From Salinimicrobium sp963739625 (GTDB lineage: Bacteria > Bacteroidota > Bacteroidia > Flavobacteriales > Flavobacteriaceae), in contig CAVUAU010000007.1 in the NCBI GenBank assembly GCA_963739625.1, forward strand, positions 182,738-246,737: a stretch of DNA of 64,000 nucleotides, read 5' to 3'. Each line of letters starts with the position of its first letter. The first letter of the stretch is position 1. Below are positions 55,642 through 63,648 of the stretch, one piece after another. The translations under genes and the position numbers were made by a program. The notes below the pieces were generated by a model, which ran no database searches, had not been told where the DNA came from, and worked only from the letters and a program-made list of their open reading frames with translations.

Positions 55642-57012
55642 TTAGTTGGTTGTAACTAAAGTTGGTGAAAAACCCAAATCTTCTGGTTTGAGTTCCAATT
55701 TAGCTATATTTTTCTTTAGCCGTGTCACCATCTTTAATTTACGCTTTTGGTCCAGGAACAGGTATTCAGTTGGAGGAAGATATGGCACTTTTTTTACCAT
55801 CATGTTCCAAATTATTACTGCCAGTTTTCTAGCTGTTGCAGATACTGCGGCAGTCCTACCTTTTCTGAAAGCTACTCTCCTAAAGAAATTCGACAGATGT
55901 GTGTCTTTTAAGTTCCCTATTGAATTGGCCGCCTGTCGAAAAGCTATTTTCAGGCGGTTACTACCTTTTGGTATTCTGTGGCTTAAGATCTTTCCTCCGG
56001 ATATCTTGTTATTGGGTGCTAATCTTAACCAGGAGGTGAAGTGTTTAGCAGTTTCAAATTTCCTGAATCCTTCCGGCCCAATCTCACCCATTATAGACAC
56101 TACTGTAGCATGACTCAAGCCTTCTATGGCTAAAAGGTCCACACCTTCAAAATACTGATAGGCTACCTGGTTGAGATTTTTAATTTTTGGAGCATTTTTG
56201 TTGATCCTTTTGTATGGTTTTTCGGTGGTCTTAAGTGCTCTTTTGGCAGGGAATTTTTTGAGCTCTGCATTTATAAATTTTTCCATCTGTTTATCACACT
56301 GATCGATCTTCTTTTGCAGGAACAGGTATGTTTCGTATTCCTGCTTTAGACCAAAAAGATAATCTTCTCTATTATTACCGTGTAAGGCTCTGGCTATTTC
56401 TTCTTCTGATTTTCTACAGTTGTAATGCCGGTGCTTTGCGAGTTTTTCAGGATCTAAATTTCCTTTGCAAATATCTCCGATAATTGCAAGTCCTGTAAGG
56501 CCACATATATCCTGAACCACTACATCAAGTCGAAAATTTAAAAACTTAAGGAATTTCTGCATTTTCTGAGTGGTAGAAGCTGCCTGATCTACCCAGTTTC
56601 CACGCTGCCTGCAGTAAGTTCGGAGTTTCTCTGTAGTTTCATCTGGAAGAAAGCTACCGGAGAGAAGCCCCAGGGTATGCAGTTGCTGGATCCACCGACA
56701 ATCCTTCACGTCTGTCTTCTTCCCTTTAGCATGCTTAGTAAATTTCCCGTTGACCAGAACAACTTCAAATCCTTGCTTAATCAGTTCGGCAAACAGGTTT
56801 TGCCAGTAATCACCAGTAGATTCCATCGCCACAGTGGTAATCTTCTTTGATTTCATCCAATGTCCAAGTGCAGTAAGATCTTCGGCATAAACCCCAAATT
56901 CCTTTACATCTTCAACAAATTGTCCAACCGCCACGTAATGTGAACGACTGCCAACATCAATCCCGGCTGCATTGGGATTAATGATTTCCATAGAAAGCTT
57001 TTTTCGTCCCAT
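55642..57012 (-). CDS. IS110-family transposase (element B, copy 1)
   Basis: The 456-residue DEDD recombinase has D19 in NAAGIDVGSRSHYVAVG, E in TVAMESTGDYW, DVKDCRWIQ, and a C-terminal Transposase_20 domain with AIEGLSHATVVSIMGEIG and the Ser region. It differs from element A in family branch and length. The long non-coding stretch lies 5' of the gene (57013-57293), the IS110-type layout. Confidence 0.93.
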   Translation of the reverse strand: MGRKKLSMEIINPNAAGIDVGSRSHYVAVGQFVEDVKEFGVYAEDLTALGHWMKSKKITTVAMESTGDYWQNLFAELIKQGFEVVLVNGKFTKHAKGKKTDVKDCRWIQQLHTLGLLSGSFLPDETTEKLRTYCRQRGNWVDQAASTTQKMQKFLKFLNFRLDVVVQDICGLTGLAIIGDICKGNLDPEKLAKHRHYNCRKSEEEIARALHGNNREDYLFGLKQEYETYLFLQKKIDQCDKQMEKFINAELKKFPAKRALKTTEKPYKRINKNAPKIKNLNQVAYQYFEGVDLLAIEGLSHATVVSIMGEIGPEGFRKFETAKHFTSWLRLAPNNKISGGKILSHRIPKGSNRLKIAFRQAANSIGNLKDTHLSNFFRRVAFRKGRTAAVSATARKLAVIIWNMMVKKVPYLPPTEYLFLDQKRKLKMVTRLKKNIAKLELKPEDLGFSPTLVTTN

Positions 57013-57293
57013 AATTAAATATTTTAGAAAAAGACCCTAAGGAAATGTATCTTTGATTTGAACAATATTCTGAACGGGCTCTCCAAAAAGGGGCACCACT
57101 GAAATTATCAACAAGCTCCTGAACTACGAATTCAAGAGCTTTTTTACATTTCGACCAGAATGTTGCACGGGCTTAATTACCAGCGCCAATTTAAAAAGCG
57201 GCCACACATAGAGTCTATAGTAAATTTAATACAGGAAGGTGATATTTTGCGCCACGTTAGCCGAAGAAATTAATGGAGTTTCTTCATGTGGGG
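57013..57293 (-). ncRNA. Candidate bridge RNA region of IS110 element B, copy 1
   Basis: This 280-bp non-coding end precedes the transposase. It contains strong stems (on minus: AAGCTC..GAGCTT around GAATTC/AGTTC, and GGTGCCCC/GGGCACC-like pairings). AATGTTGCAC at 57159-57168 also occurs in the right flank of this copy. RNA function is inferred from the IS110 family only. Confidence 0.35.
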
Positions 57294-57302
57294 AATGTTG
57301 CA

Positions 57303-57427
57303 CAACGTCCCGTATAAAAAATAGTGCGAGCTGGCGAGCTTGATTGTCCGTAGGACAATCAGGCGTTGCAAGCGAGCACGGACTTTCGAATTGAGACAGA
57401 CTTGAGTATTTTTTTTATACAGTGTTG
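57303..57427. repeat. attC-like site 8 (125 bp)
   Basis: Complete; central hairpin has GTA instead of GCA in the loop. Left flank TTGCACAAC pairs with the GTTGTGCAA that opens the TlpA cassette at 54402. Confidence 0.85.
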
Positions 57428-57778
57428 TGAAATAGTGCCTCCCGCCCGAGTTAACCGGTTCGCTTTTCAATCCGTTGCGTTTTGCTTTAAAAGTTTACAT
57501 TTTCTTACCTCTCAAAAAAGGCATTTCTGTGTCCGATTTTTTTACGCCTGAGTGAGAAAATCCGCTGTTTATTAAATCCGAAAATTTGCTTTACTCACCT
57601 CTCAAAAATGATATTTTTAGCGTTTCTTTTTTTTCTCCGTCTGAGTGAGAAATCCGTCACCACTTATCCTTTTAAACTGAATTTATCTTTCCTTCCAAAA
57701 ATGGCGTTTTAAAAGTCAATTTTTGTCTGAGTCAGTTTATAATTTTTTCTACGTTCTGTTTGTCAGAGGCATTTTTCA
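57428..57778 (-). other. Non-coding cassette with internal repeats (351 bp)
   Basis: Ends TGAAA/TTTCA. Three ~90-bp blocks marked by CTCTCAAAAA and GAGTGAGAAA..TCCG. Closely related to the cassette at 53939. Confidence 0.75.
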
Positions 57779-57902
57779 CAACGTCTCGTATAAAAACAGT
57801 GCGAGCTGGCGAGCTTGATTGTCCGCAGGACAATCAGGCGTTGCAAGCGAGCACGGACTTTCGATTTGAGACAGGTTTGAGCATTTTTTTTATACGTTGT
57901 TG
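57779..57902. repeat. attC-like site 9 (124 bp)
   Basis: Complete. Right flank GTTGCCAAATG pairs with TTTGGCAAC at 58338. Confidence 0.85.
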
Positions 57903-58092
57903 CCAAATGCACCGCACGCCCGAGTGAGCCGCTTCGCTTTTCAATCCGCTGCGTTTTGATTTTAAAGTTTAAATTTTCTTACCTCTCAAAAAGGGCATTT
58001 CTAAATCCGATTATTTTTCTCCATTTGAGTGAGAAAGTCCGCTGAATTAAATTTTGAAACTTTAATTTTCTTATCTCTCAAAAATGATATTT
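57903..58092 (-). other. Repeat-type non-coding part of a hybrid cassette
   Basis: The first two ~90-bp blocks match the empty cassettes, but the third block is replaced by a small gene whose last codons run into the repeat. Confidence 0.65.
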
Positions 58093-58290
58093 TTAGTGCT
58101 TCTTTTTTTCTTCGCTTGAGTGAGAAATCCGCTGCTTTTCATATCTGTGTAAAATGGGCACACTGAAAATCAAAACAAAACCAAAAACAAGCGTGTATTT
58201 ATTTATAGAATTATTGCCAAAAATGTAAAGGGTGAAAATTATAATACTAACTGCTAAAAATATATACTTCAAGTAAGGCAAAAATTTCAT
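58093..58290 (-). CDS. Cassette gene: small two-span membrane protein
   Basis: The 65-residue protein has two hydrophobic segments (YLKYIFLAVSIIIFTLYIF and YTLVFGFVLIFSVPIL) and a charged tail (HRYEKQRISHSSEEKKKH). The tail and stop are encoded by the repeat block of the cassette, so the gene seems to have been joined to it. ATG 58290 is preferred over the longer frame that begins inside the recombination site. Confidence 0.6.
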   Translation of the reverse strand: MKFLPYLKYIFLAVSIIIFTLYIFGNNSINKYTLVFGFVLIFSVPILHRYEKQRISHSSEEKKKH

Positions 58291-58340
58291 AACTATTTTT
58301 AATTGAATATTTACGTTCTGTTTATCAGCGGTGTTTTTGG

Positions 58341-58464
58341 CAACGTCTCGTATAAAAACAGTGTGAGCTGGCGAGCTTGATTGTCCGCAGGACAATCAGG
58401 CGCTGCAAGCGAGCACGGACTTTCGATTGAGAACAGATTTAAGCATTGTTTTTATATGTTGTTG
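58341..58464. repeat. attC-like site 10 (124 bp)
   Basis: Complete. The right arm supplies the stop codon (within ATATAA on the minus strand) of the next cassette gene. Confidence 0.85.
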
Positions 58465-58766
58465 TGCTTCGTTTTTTTCTCCTCCAAAATGGCATTTTTG
58501 AGATCCAATGGAATATTTATCCAGTCGGTTTGATCAGTCGGCCGTAGCTGTATGTCAGCTTCTTTTTCAATTATGTCCACTATATGTTTAAACCACTTTA
58601 AATATGTCCATTCTCGTGGTGCAGGAGAATAAACAGCATTTTTGTCCGCGTCCCAATGAATTTCCGCCGCCGATCTGTAGATCATCGGGAATTTACTTTC
58701 CATAGGGTGGATCAGCATTTTTCCCTCAGCATCAATTTCAATCCATTTTATTTTATCCTGGTTCAT
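58452..58766 (-). CDS. Cassette gene: small protein of unknown function
   Basis: The 104-residue soluble protein has tryptophan-rich segments (IKWIEIDAEGKMLIHP, REWTYLKWFKHIVDII) and an acidic C-terminus. No family recognised. Its start is 20 bp from the site at 58786, and its stop lies in site 10. The compact fit between sites is typical of cassette genes. Confidence 0.72.
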   Translation of the reverse strand: MNQDKIKWIEIDAEGKMLIHPMESKFPMIYRSAAEIHWDADKNAVYSPAPREWTYLKWFKHIVDIIEKEADIQLRPTDQTDWINIPLDLKNAILEEKKTKHNNI

Positions 58767-58785
58767 ATTTTTTTTAAATGAAGCA

Positions 58786-58910
58786 CAACGTCCCGTATAA
58801 AAAATAGTGCGAGCTGGCGAGCTTGATTGTCCGCAGGACAATCAGGCGCAGCAAGCGAGCACGGAGTTTCGATTCGGGATAGGTTGGAGCATTGTTTTTA
58901 TATGTTGTTG
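58786..58910. repeat. attC-like site 11 (125 bp)
   Basis: Complete. Left flank GAAGCACAAC pairs with GTTGTGCTTC at 58461. Confidence 0.85.
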
Positions 58911-59154
58911 CGAGGCGTCTTTATTTTTGTCCGCTGCAAATAAGCCTCAATTTTGCCATTTTTAAAACTCCTCCTGGTAATCAGCATCGGCCAAAAGTCC
59001 GCTTATTCACAAGCCATCACATCGAAATCTACCAAAAAAAGCGTCACTTGCGGCTGAGTGATGATTCTAACCAGTAGCTTTTTTTCATCCCGCAGAAAAA
59101 CTACAATTGCTGATCAACTACAAATTGCCGATTGCGCTCTGTTTTGATGACTCG
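58911..59154 (-). other. Cassette without recognised gene (244 bp)
   Basis: Ends CGAG and CTCG are complementary. It shares only short motifs (GCCATTTTTAAAA, GTCCGCT) with the repeat-type cassettes. No supported frame. Confidence 0.6.
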
Positions 59155-59279
59155 CAACGTCCCGTATAAAAAATAGTGCGAGCTGGCGAGCTTGATTGTC
59201 CGCAGGACGATCAGGCGTTGCAAGCAAGCACGGACTTTCGAATTGAGACAGGTTTGAGCATTTTTTTTATACGTTGTTG
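59155..59279. repeat. attC-like site 12 (125 bp)
   Basis: Complete; one base change in the central hairpin (GGACGATCA). Confidence 0.85.
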
Positions 59280-59289
59280 CCAAACGTTT

Positions 59290-59679
59290 TTATTCAATGT
59301 TTCCACTTTCTTTTCTCTTCCGTTTTTCTTGAAGAAACAAATAAGTCCCATAGAAAGCGATTATTAAACCAATTGAAGAGATAATTATCTCCCAATCCGA
59401 ATATTTACCCAAGAATGGAAAGATTCTATTTAAACGCGCTATAATAATTCCAATTAGAATATAATTTTTTGGCGATAATTTTGTCCATTCAAATTTGTCT
59501 GGGGATTTAGTCGGTTCAATCTTGTTGCCCGATTTCATCTGGAGAATTAATCCGTATCCCAGAGCCAAGCCGCCAGAAATTAAAACAATTTCATTGGAAA
59601 TCAGTCGGCTATTATCATCTCCAAAACCAAGTAGAACTATAAAAAGTCCAGAATATATAAAATTAGATAATTTGTCCAT
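59290..59679 (-). CDS. Cassette gene: small membrane protein
   Basis: The 129-residue protein has about four hydrophobic segments (FIYSGLFIVLLGFG, IVLISGGLALGYGLILQM, NYILIGIIIARL, IIISSIGLIIAFYGTYLF) and a basic tail (QEKRKRKESG). Unknown function. IS110 element B copy 2 begins 2 bp upstream of its ATG, so any promoter or leader now comes from the IS or further upstream. It stops 11 bp before site 12. Confidence 0.72.
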   Translation of the reverse strand: MDKLSNFIYSGLFIVLLGFGDDNSRLISNEIVLISGGLALGYGLILQMKSGNKIEPTKSPDKFEWTKLSPKNYILIGIIIARLNRIFPFLGKYSDWEIIISSIGLIIAFYGTYLFLQEKRKRKESGNIE

Positions 59680-59700
59680 TAAATTCTGACTAACGTCAAA

Positions 59701-61071
59701 TTAGTTGGTTGTAACTAAAGTTGGTGAAAAACCCAAATCTTCTGGTTTGAGTTCCAATTTAGCTATATTTTTCTTTAGCCGTGTCACCATCTTTAATTTA
59801 CGCTTTTGGTCCAGGAACAGGTATTCAGTTGGAGGAAGATATGGCACTTTTTTTACCATCATGTTCCAAATTATTACTGCCAGTTTTCTAGCTGTTGCAG
59901 ATACTGCGGCAGTCCTACCTTTTCTGAAAGCTACTCTCCTAAAGAAATTCGACAGATGTGTGTCTTTTAAGTTCCCTATTGAATTGGCCGCCTGTCGAAA
60001 AGCTATTTTCAGGCGGTTACTACCTTTTGGTATTCTGTGGCTTAAGATCTTTCCTCCGGATATCTTGTTATTGGGTGCTAATCTTAACCAGGAGGTGAAG
60101 TGTTTAGCAGTTTCAAATTTCCTGAATCCTTCCGGCCCAATCTCACCCATTATAGACACTACTGTAGCATGACTCAAGCCTTCTATGGCTAAAAGGTCCA
60201 CACCTTCAAAATACTGATAGGCTACCTGGTTGAGATTTTTAATTTTTGGAGCATTTTTGTTGATCCTTTTGTATGGTTTTTCGGTGGTCTTAAGTGCTCT
60301 TTTGGCAGGGAATTTTTTGAGCTCTGCATTTATAAATTTTTCCATCTGTTTATCACACTGATCGATCTTCTTTTGCAGGAACAGGTATGTTTCGTATTCC
60401 TGCTTTAGACCAAAAAGATAATCTTCTCTATTATTACCGTGTAAGGCTCTGGCTATTTCTTCTTCTGATTTTCTACAGTTGTAATGCCGGTGCTTTGCGA
60501 GTTTTTCAGGATCTAAATTTCCTTTGCAAATATCTCCGATAATTGCAAGTCCTGTAAGGCCACATATATCCTGAACCACTACATCAAGTCGAAAATTTAA
60601 AAACTTAAGGAATTTCTGCATTTTCTGAGTGGTAGAAGCTGCCTGATCTACCCAGTTTCCACGCTGCCTGCAGTAAGTTCGGAGTTTCTCTGTAGTTTCA
60701 TCTGGAAGAAAGCTACCGGAGAGAAGCCCCAGGGTATGCAGTTGCTGGATCCACCGACAATCCTTCACGTCTGTCTTCTTCCCTTTAGCATGCTTAGTAA
60801 ATTTCCCGTTGACCAGAACAACTTCAAATCCTTGCTTAATCAGTTCGGCAAACAGGTTTTGCCAGTAATCACCAGTAGATTCCATCGCCACAGTGGTAAT
60901 CTTCTTTGATTTCATCCAATGTCCAAGTGCAGTAAGATCTTCGGCATAAACCCCAAATTCCTTTACATCTTCAACAAATTGTCCAACCGCCACGTAATGT
61001 GAACGACTGCCAACATCAATCCCGGCTGCATTGGGATTAATGATTTCCATAGAAAGCTTTTTTCGTCCCAT
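59701..61071 (-). CDS. IS110-family transposase (element B, copy 2)
   Basis: The 456-residue recombinase is identical to the protein at 55642-57012, with the same DEDD (GIDVGSRSHYVAVG) and Transposase_20 (GLSHATVVSIMGEIGPEG) domains. It is co-oriented with the cassette genes. Confidence 0.93.
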   Translation of the reverse strand: MGRKKLSMEIINPNAAGIDVGSRSHYVAVGQFVEDVKEFGVYAEDLTALGHWMKSKKITTVAMESTGDYWQNLFAELIKQGFEVVLVNGKFTKHAKGKKTDVKDCRWIQQLHTLGLLSGSFLPDETTEKLRTYCRQRGNWVDQAASTTQKMQKFLKFLNFRLDVVVQDICGLTGLAIIGDICKGNLDPEKLAKHRHYNCRKSEEEIARALHGNNREDYLFGLKQEYETYLFLQKKIDQCDKQMEKFINAELKKFPAKRALKTTEKPYKRINKNAPKIKNLNQVAYQYFEGVDLLAIEGLSHATVVSIMGEIGPEGFRKFETAKHFTSWLRLAPNNKISGGKILSHRIPKGSNRLKIAFRQAANSIGNLKDTHLSNFFRRVAFRKGRTAAVSATARKLAVIIWNMMVKKVPYLPPTEYLFLDQKRKLKMVTRLKKNIAKLELKPEDLGFSPTLVTTN

Positions 61072-61352
61072 AATTAAATATTTTAGAAAAAGACCCTAAG
61101 GAAATGTATCTTTGATTTGAACAATATTCTGAACGGGCTCTCCAAAAAGGGGCACCACTGAAATTATCAACAAGCTCCTGAACTACGAATTCAAGAGCTT
61201 TTTTACATTTCGACCAGAATGTTGCACGGGCTTAATTACCAGCGCCAATTTAAAAAGCGGCCACACATAGAGTCTATAGTAAATTTAATACAGGAAGGTG
61301 ATATTTTGCGCCACGTTAGCCGAAGAAATTAATGGAGTTTCTTCATGTGGGG
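61072..61352 (-). ncRNA. Candidate bridge RNA region of IS110 element B, copy 2
   Basis: Same 5' non-coding end as in copy 1. Function inferred from family only. Confidence 0.35.
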
Positions 61353-61361
61353 AATGTTTGG

Positions 61362-61486
61362 CAACGTCCCGTATAAAAAATAGTGCGAGCTGGCGAGCTT
61401 GATTGTCCGCAGGACAATCAGGCGTTGCAAGCGAGCACGGACTTTCGAATGTAGACAGACTTGAGCATTTTTTTTATACAGTGTTG
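61362..61486. repeat. attC-like site 13 (125 bp)
   Basis: Complete. Left flank TTTGGCAAC pairs with GTTGCCAAA at 59276, so the IS lies within one cassette. Confidence 0.85.
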
Positions 61487-61832
61487 TAGAATGTGCCGCC
61501 CGCCCGAGTTAGCCGTTTCGCTTTTCAATCCGCTGCGTTTTGTTTTTTAAGTTCATATTTTAATACCTCCCAAAAAGGGCATTTTTGCGACTTATTATTT
61601 TTTTCGTTCGAGTGAGAAAGTCCGCTGAATATAAAATTGAACTCTGTTTTCTTATCTCTCAAAAATGATATTTTTAGCACTTCTTTTTTCTCCGCGTGAG
61701 TGAGTAGTCCGCCGCCATTTATCTTTTTAAACTCAATTTACCTTTCCTTCCAAAAATGACATTTTAGAAGTCTGTTATATTTTTGAGTCAGTTTTTTTTC
61801 TTCTGCGTTTTGTTTGTCAGCGGCATTTTCTA
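61487..61832 (-). other. Non-coding cassette with internal repeats (346 bp)
   Basis: Ends TAGAA/TTCTA. Three ~90-bp blocks. Nearly the same as the cassette at 63649. Confidence 0.75.
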
Positions 61833-61957
61833 CAACGTCCCGTATAAAAAATAGTGCGAGCTGGCGAGCTTGATTGTCCGCAGGACAATCAGGCGTTGCA
61901 AGCGAGCACGGAGTTTCGAATTGAGACAGACTTGAGCATTTTTTTTATACAGTGTTG
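61833..61957. repeat. attC-like site 14 (125 bp)
   Basis: Complete; right flank GTTGGGCTTC. Confidence 0.85.
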
Positions 61958-61969
61958 GGCTTCGTTTTT

Positions 61970-62146
61970 TTAAGTCGGTTTTTCTTCTTTTCTCTTTTGA
62001 TAAAGTCCGAGTCCGGCAAAGATTGCCAAGAGTACTGTGGCAATCCGATGAATCCAGATCGGAAGTCCGAAATAGTCTCCAAAGTACGTCGCAATAAAAA
62101 TAATGAGAAAAATCCCAGCAAGATTAAAGTATGCTTTCGATGTCAT
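61970..62146 (-). CDS. Cassette gene: 58-residue two-span membrane protein
   Basis: The frame starts MTSKAYFNLAGIFLIIFIA, has a second hydrophobic segment (IATVLLAIFAGLGLY) and ends QKRKEEKPT. It fills a 221-bp cassette almost completely: the ATG is 33 bp after the site at 62179 and the stop 13 bp before site 14. The clean fit, hydrophobic pattern and basic tail support coding. Too short for many gene finders. Function unknown. Confidence 0.68.
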   Translation of the reverse strand: MTSKAYFNLAGIFLIIFIATYFGDYFGLPIWIHRIATVLLAIFAGLGLYQKRKEEKPT

Positions 62147-62178
62147 ATGTTTTTGTTGTATCAGTTTTAAATGAAGCC

Positions 62179-62303
62179 CAACGTCTCGTATAAAAAACAG
62201 TGCGAGCTGGCGAGCTTGATTGTCCGCAGGACAATCAGGCGTTGCAAGCGAGCACGGAGTTTCGAATTGAGACAGGTTTAAGCATTGTTTTTATACGTTG
62301 TTG
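62179..62303. repeat. attC-like site 15 (125 bp)
   Basis: Complete. Left flank GAAGCCCAAC pairs with GTTGGGCTTC at 61954. Confidence 0.85.
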
Positions 62304-62745
62304 TAAAATAGTGCCGCCCGCCCGAGTGAGCCGTTTTGCTCATAAGTCCGCTGCGTTTTGCTTTTAAAGTTTTATTTTTCTTACCTCTCAAAAATAGCTT
62401 TTTTGCGACCTCTTATTTTTGCGATTCGAGTGAGGAATCCGTTCTAATTTTCTTTTTAAAATCAATTTATCTTACCAGTCAAGAATAATATTTTAAGCAA
62501 CTATTTTTTATCCGCTTGAGTGAGAAAGTCCGCTGTATTTTCTTTTGAAAATCAATCTTTCTTGAGTCTCAAAAATGATATTTTTTAGCTGCTCTTAATT
62601 ATCCGTTTTGAGTAAGAAGTCCGTCGCAATTTATCTTTTAAACTCAAATTTTTCTTTTCTTCCAAAAATGGCATTTTAAAGGTCTGATTTTTTTTGAGTC
62701 AGTTTTTATTTTTCTCCGCGTTCTGTTTGTCAGCGGCATTTTTTA
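62304..62745 (-). other. Non-coding cassette with extra internal repeats (442 bp)
   Basis: Ends TAAAA/TTTTA. Four to five ~90-bp blocks instead of three, so the block number varies between cassettes. Confidence 0.75.
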
Positions 62746-62869
62746 CAACGTCCCGTATAAAAACAGTGCGAGCTTGCGAGCTTGATTGTCCGCAGGACAA
62801 TCAGGCGTTGCAAGTGAGCGCGGAGTTTCGATTCGAGACTAAACTAAGCATTGTTTTTATATGTTGTTA
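62746..62869. repeat. attC-like site 16 (124 bp)
   Basis: Complete; right box is GTTA instead of GTTG, matched by TAAC at the other end of that cassette. Confidence 0.85.
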
Positions 62870-63134
62870 CCTCACGTTTGTTTGTCCGCTGTGACCATTC
62901 CAGCTATGAGTTAATTTTCATTTTTGCCTGGACGTTCGGCTTGAACCGACCATCCGTTCCTGCGTCTGAGTAAAGTCCGCCGTCGTGATCGACCAGAACC
63001 GTTGCCAAATAAAAGTCTCAAAAATGGCTTTCAGGAACCGACTTTTCGAGCCGTAAACTGCGACTGGAATTATCAGAAACCTTACCTCTCAAAAATGGCA
63101 AAAAATAACTGCCTTTCGAATTGATAATGTGAGG
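62870..63134 (-). other. Cassette without recognised gene (265 bp), duplicate type
   Basis: Ends CCTCAC/GTGAGG. About 85% similar to the next cassette at 63260. Contains two CTCAAAAATGGC motifs. Confidence 0.7.
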
Positions 63135-63259
63135 TAACGTCCCGTATAAAAAATAGTGCGAGCTGGCGAGCTTGATTGTCCGCAGGACAATCAGGCGTTG
63201 CAAGTGAGCACAGACTTTCGAATCGAGACAGGTTTGAGCATTTTTTTTATACAATGTTA
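63135..63259. repeat. attC-like site 17 (125 bp)
   Basis: Complete with TAAC on the left and GTTA on the right. Confidence 0.85.
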
Positions 63260-63523
63260 CCTCACGTTTTATAATCCGCTGTGACCATTCCAGCTATGAG
63301 TTAATGTTCATATTTTCCCTAACATCCAGCTTAAACCGAACCGATGCTTCCACTTCCGAGTAAAGTCCGTTTCGTGATCGACCAGAACCTTTGCCAAATA
63401 AGGTCTCAAAAAAGGCTTTTAGGAACTGACTTTTCGAACCGAAAACTGCGATTGGAATTGTCAGAAACCTTACCTCTCAAAAATGGCAAAAAAGAACTGT
63501 CTTTTCGAACTCAGAATGTGAGG
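63260..63523 (-). other. Cassette without recognised gene (264 bp), duplicate of the preceding
   Basis: Same ends (CCTCAC/GTGAGG) and collinear sequence to 62870-63134 with scattered substitutions. Confidence 0.7.
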
Positions 63524-63648
63524 TAACGTCCCGTATAAAAAATAGTGCGAGCTGGCGAGCTTGATTGTCCGCAGGACAATCAGGCGTTGCAAGCGAGCAC
63601 AGACTTTCGAATTGAGACAGGTTTGAGCATTTTTTTTATACGTTGTTG
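63524..63648. repeat. attC-like site 18 (125 bp)
   Basis: Complete with TAAC on the left and GTTG on the right, as expected at a junction of two cassette types. Confidence 0.85.

Larger units (their letters stand above)
55622..57293 (-). mobile_element. IS110-family element B, copy 1
   Basis: Identical over its whole length to the copy at 59681 (offset 4059 bp), starting AAATTCTGAC and ending ATGTGGGG. The right end abuts AATGTT plus the cassette-specific CAAC end, so the element sits at the start of a cassette, next to the recombination box. No terminal repeats or target duplication. Confidence 0.9.
59681..61352 (-). mobile_element. IS110-family element B, copy 2
   Basis: Identical in sequence to copy 1. 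Its right end abuts AATGTTTGGCAACG, again next to the recombination box at the start of a cassette. Identity of the two copies shows very recent transposition or duplication. Confidence 0.9.

Noticed and set aside
55646..56113. 155-residue plus-strand frame opposite the IS110 element B transposase (also at 59705)
   Set aside because: It is an antisense shadow of the conserved transposase.
57270..63254. Minus-strand frames containing LQRLIVLRTIKLASSHYF and similar
   Set aside because: They are translations of the 124-bp attC-like repeat and recur with it; no independent coding support.
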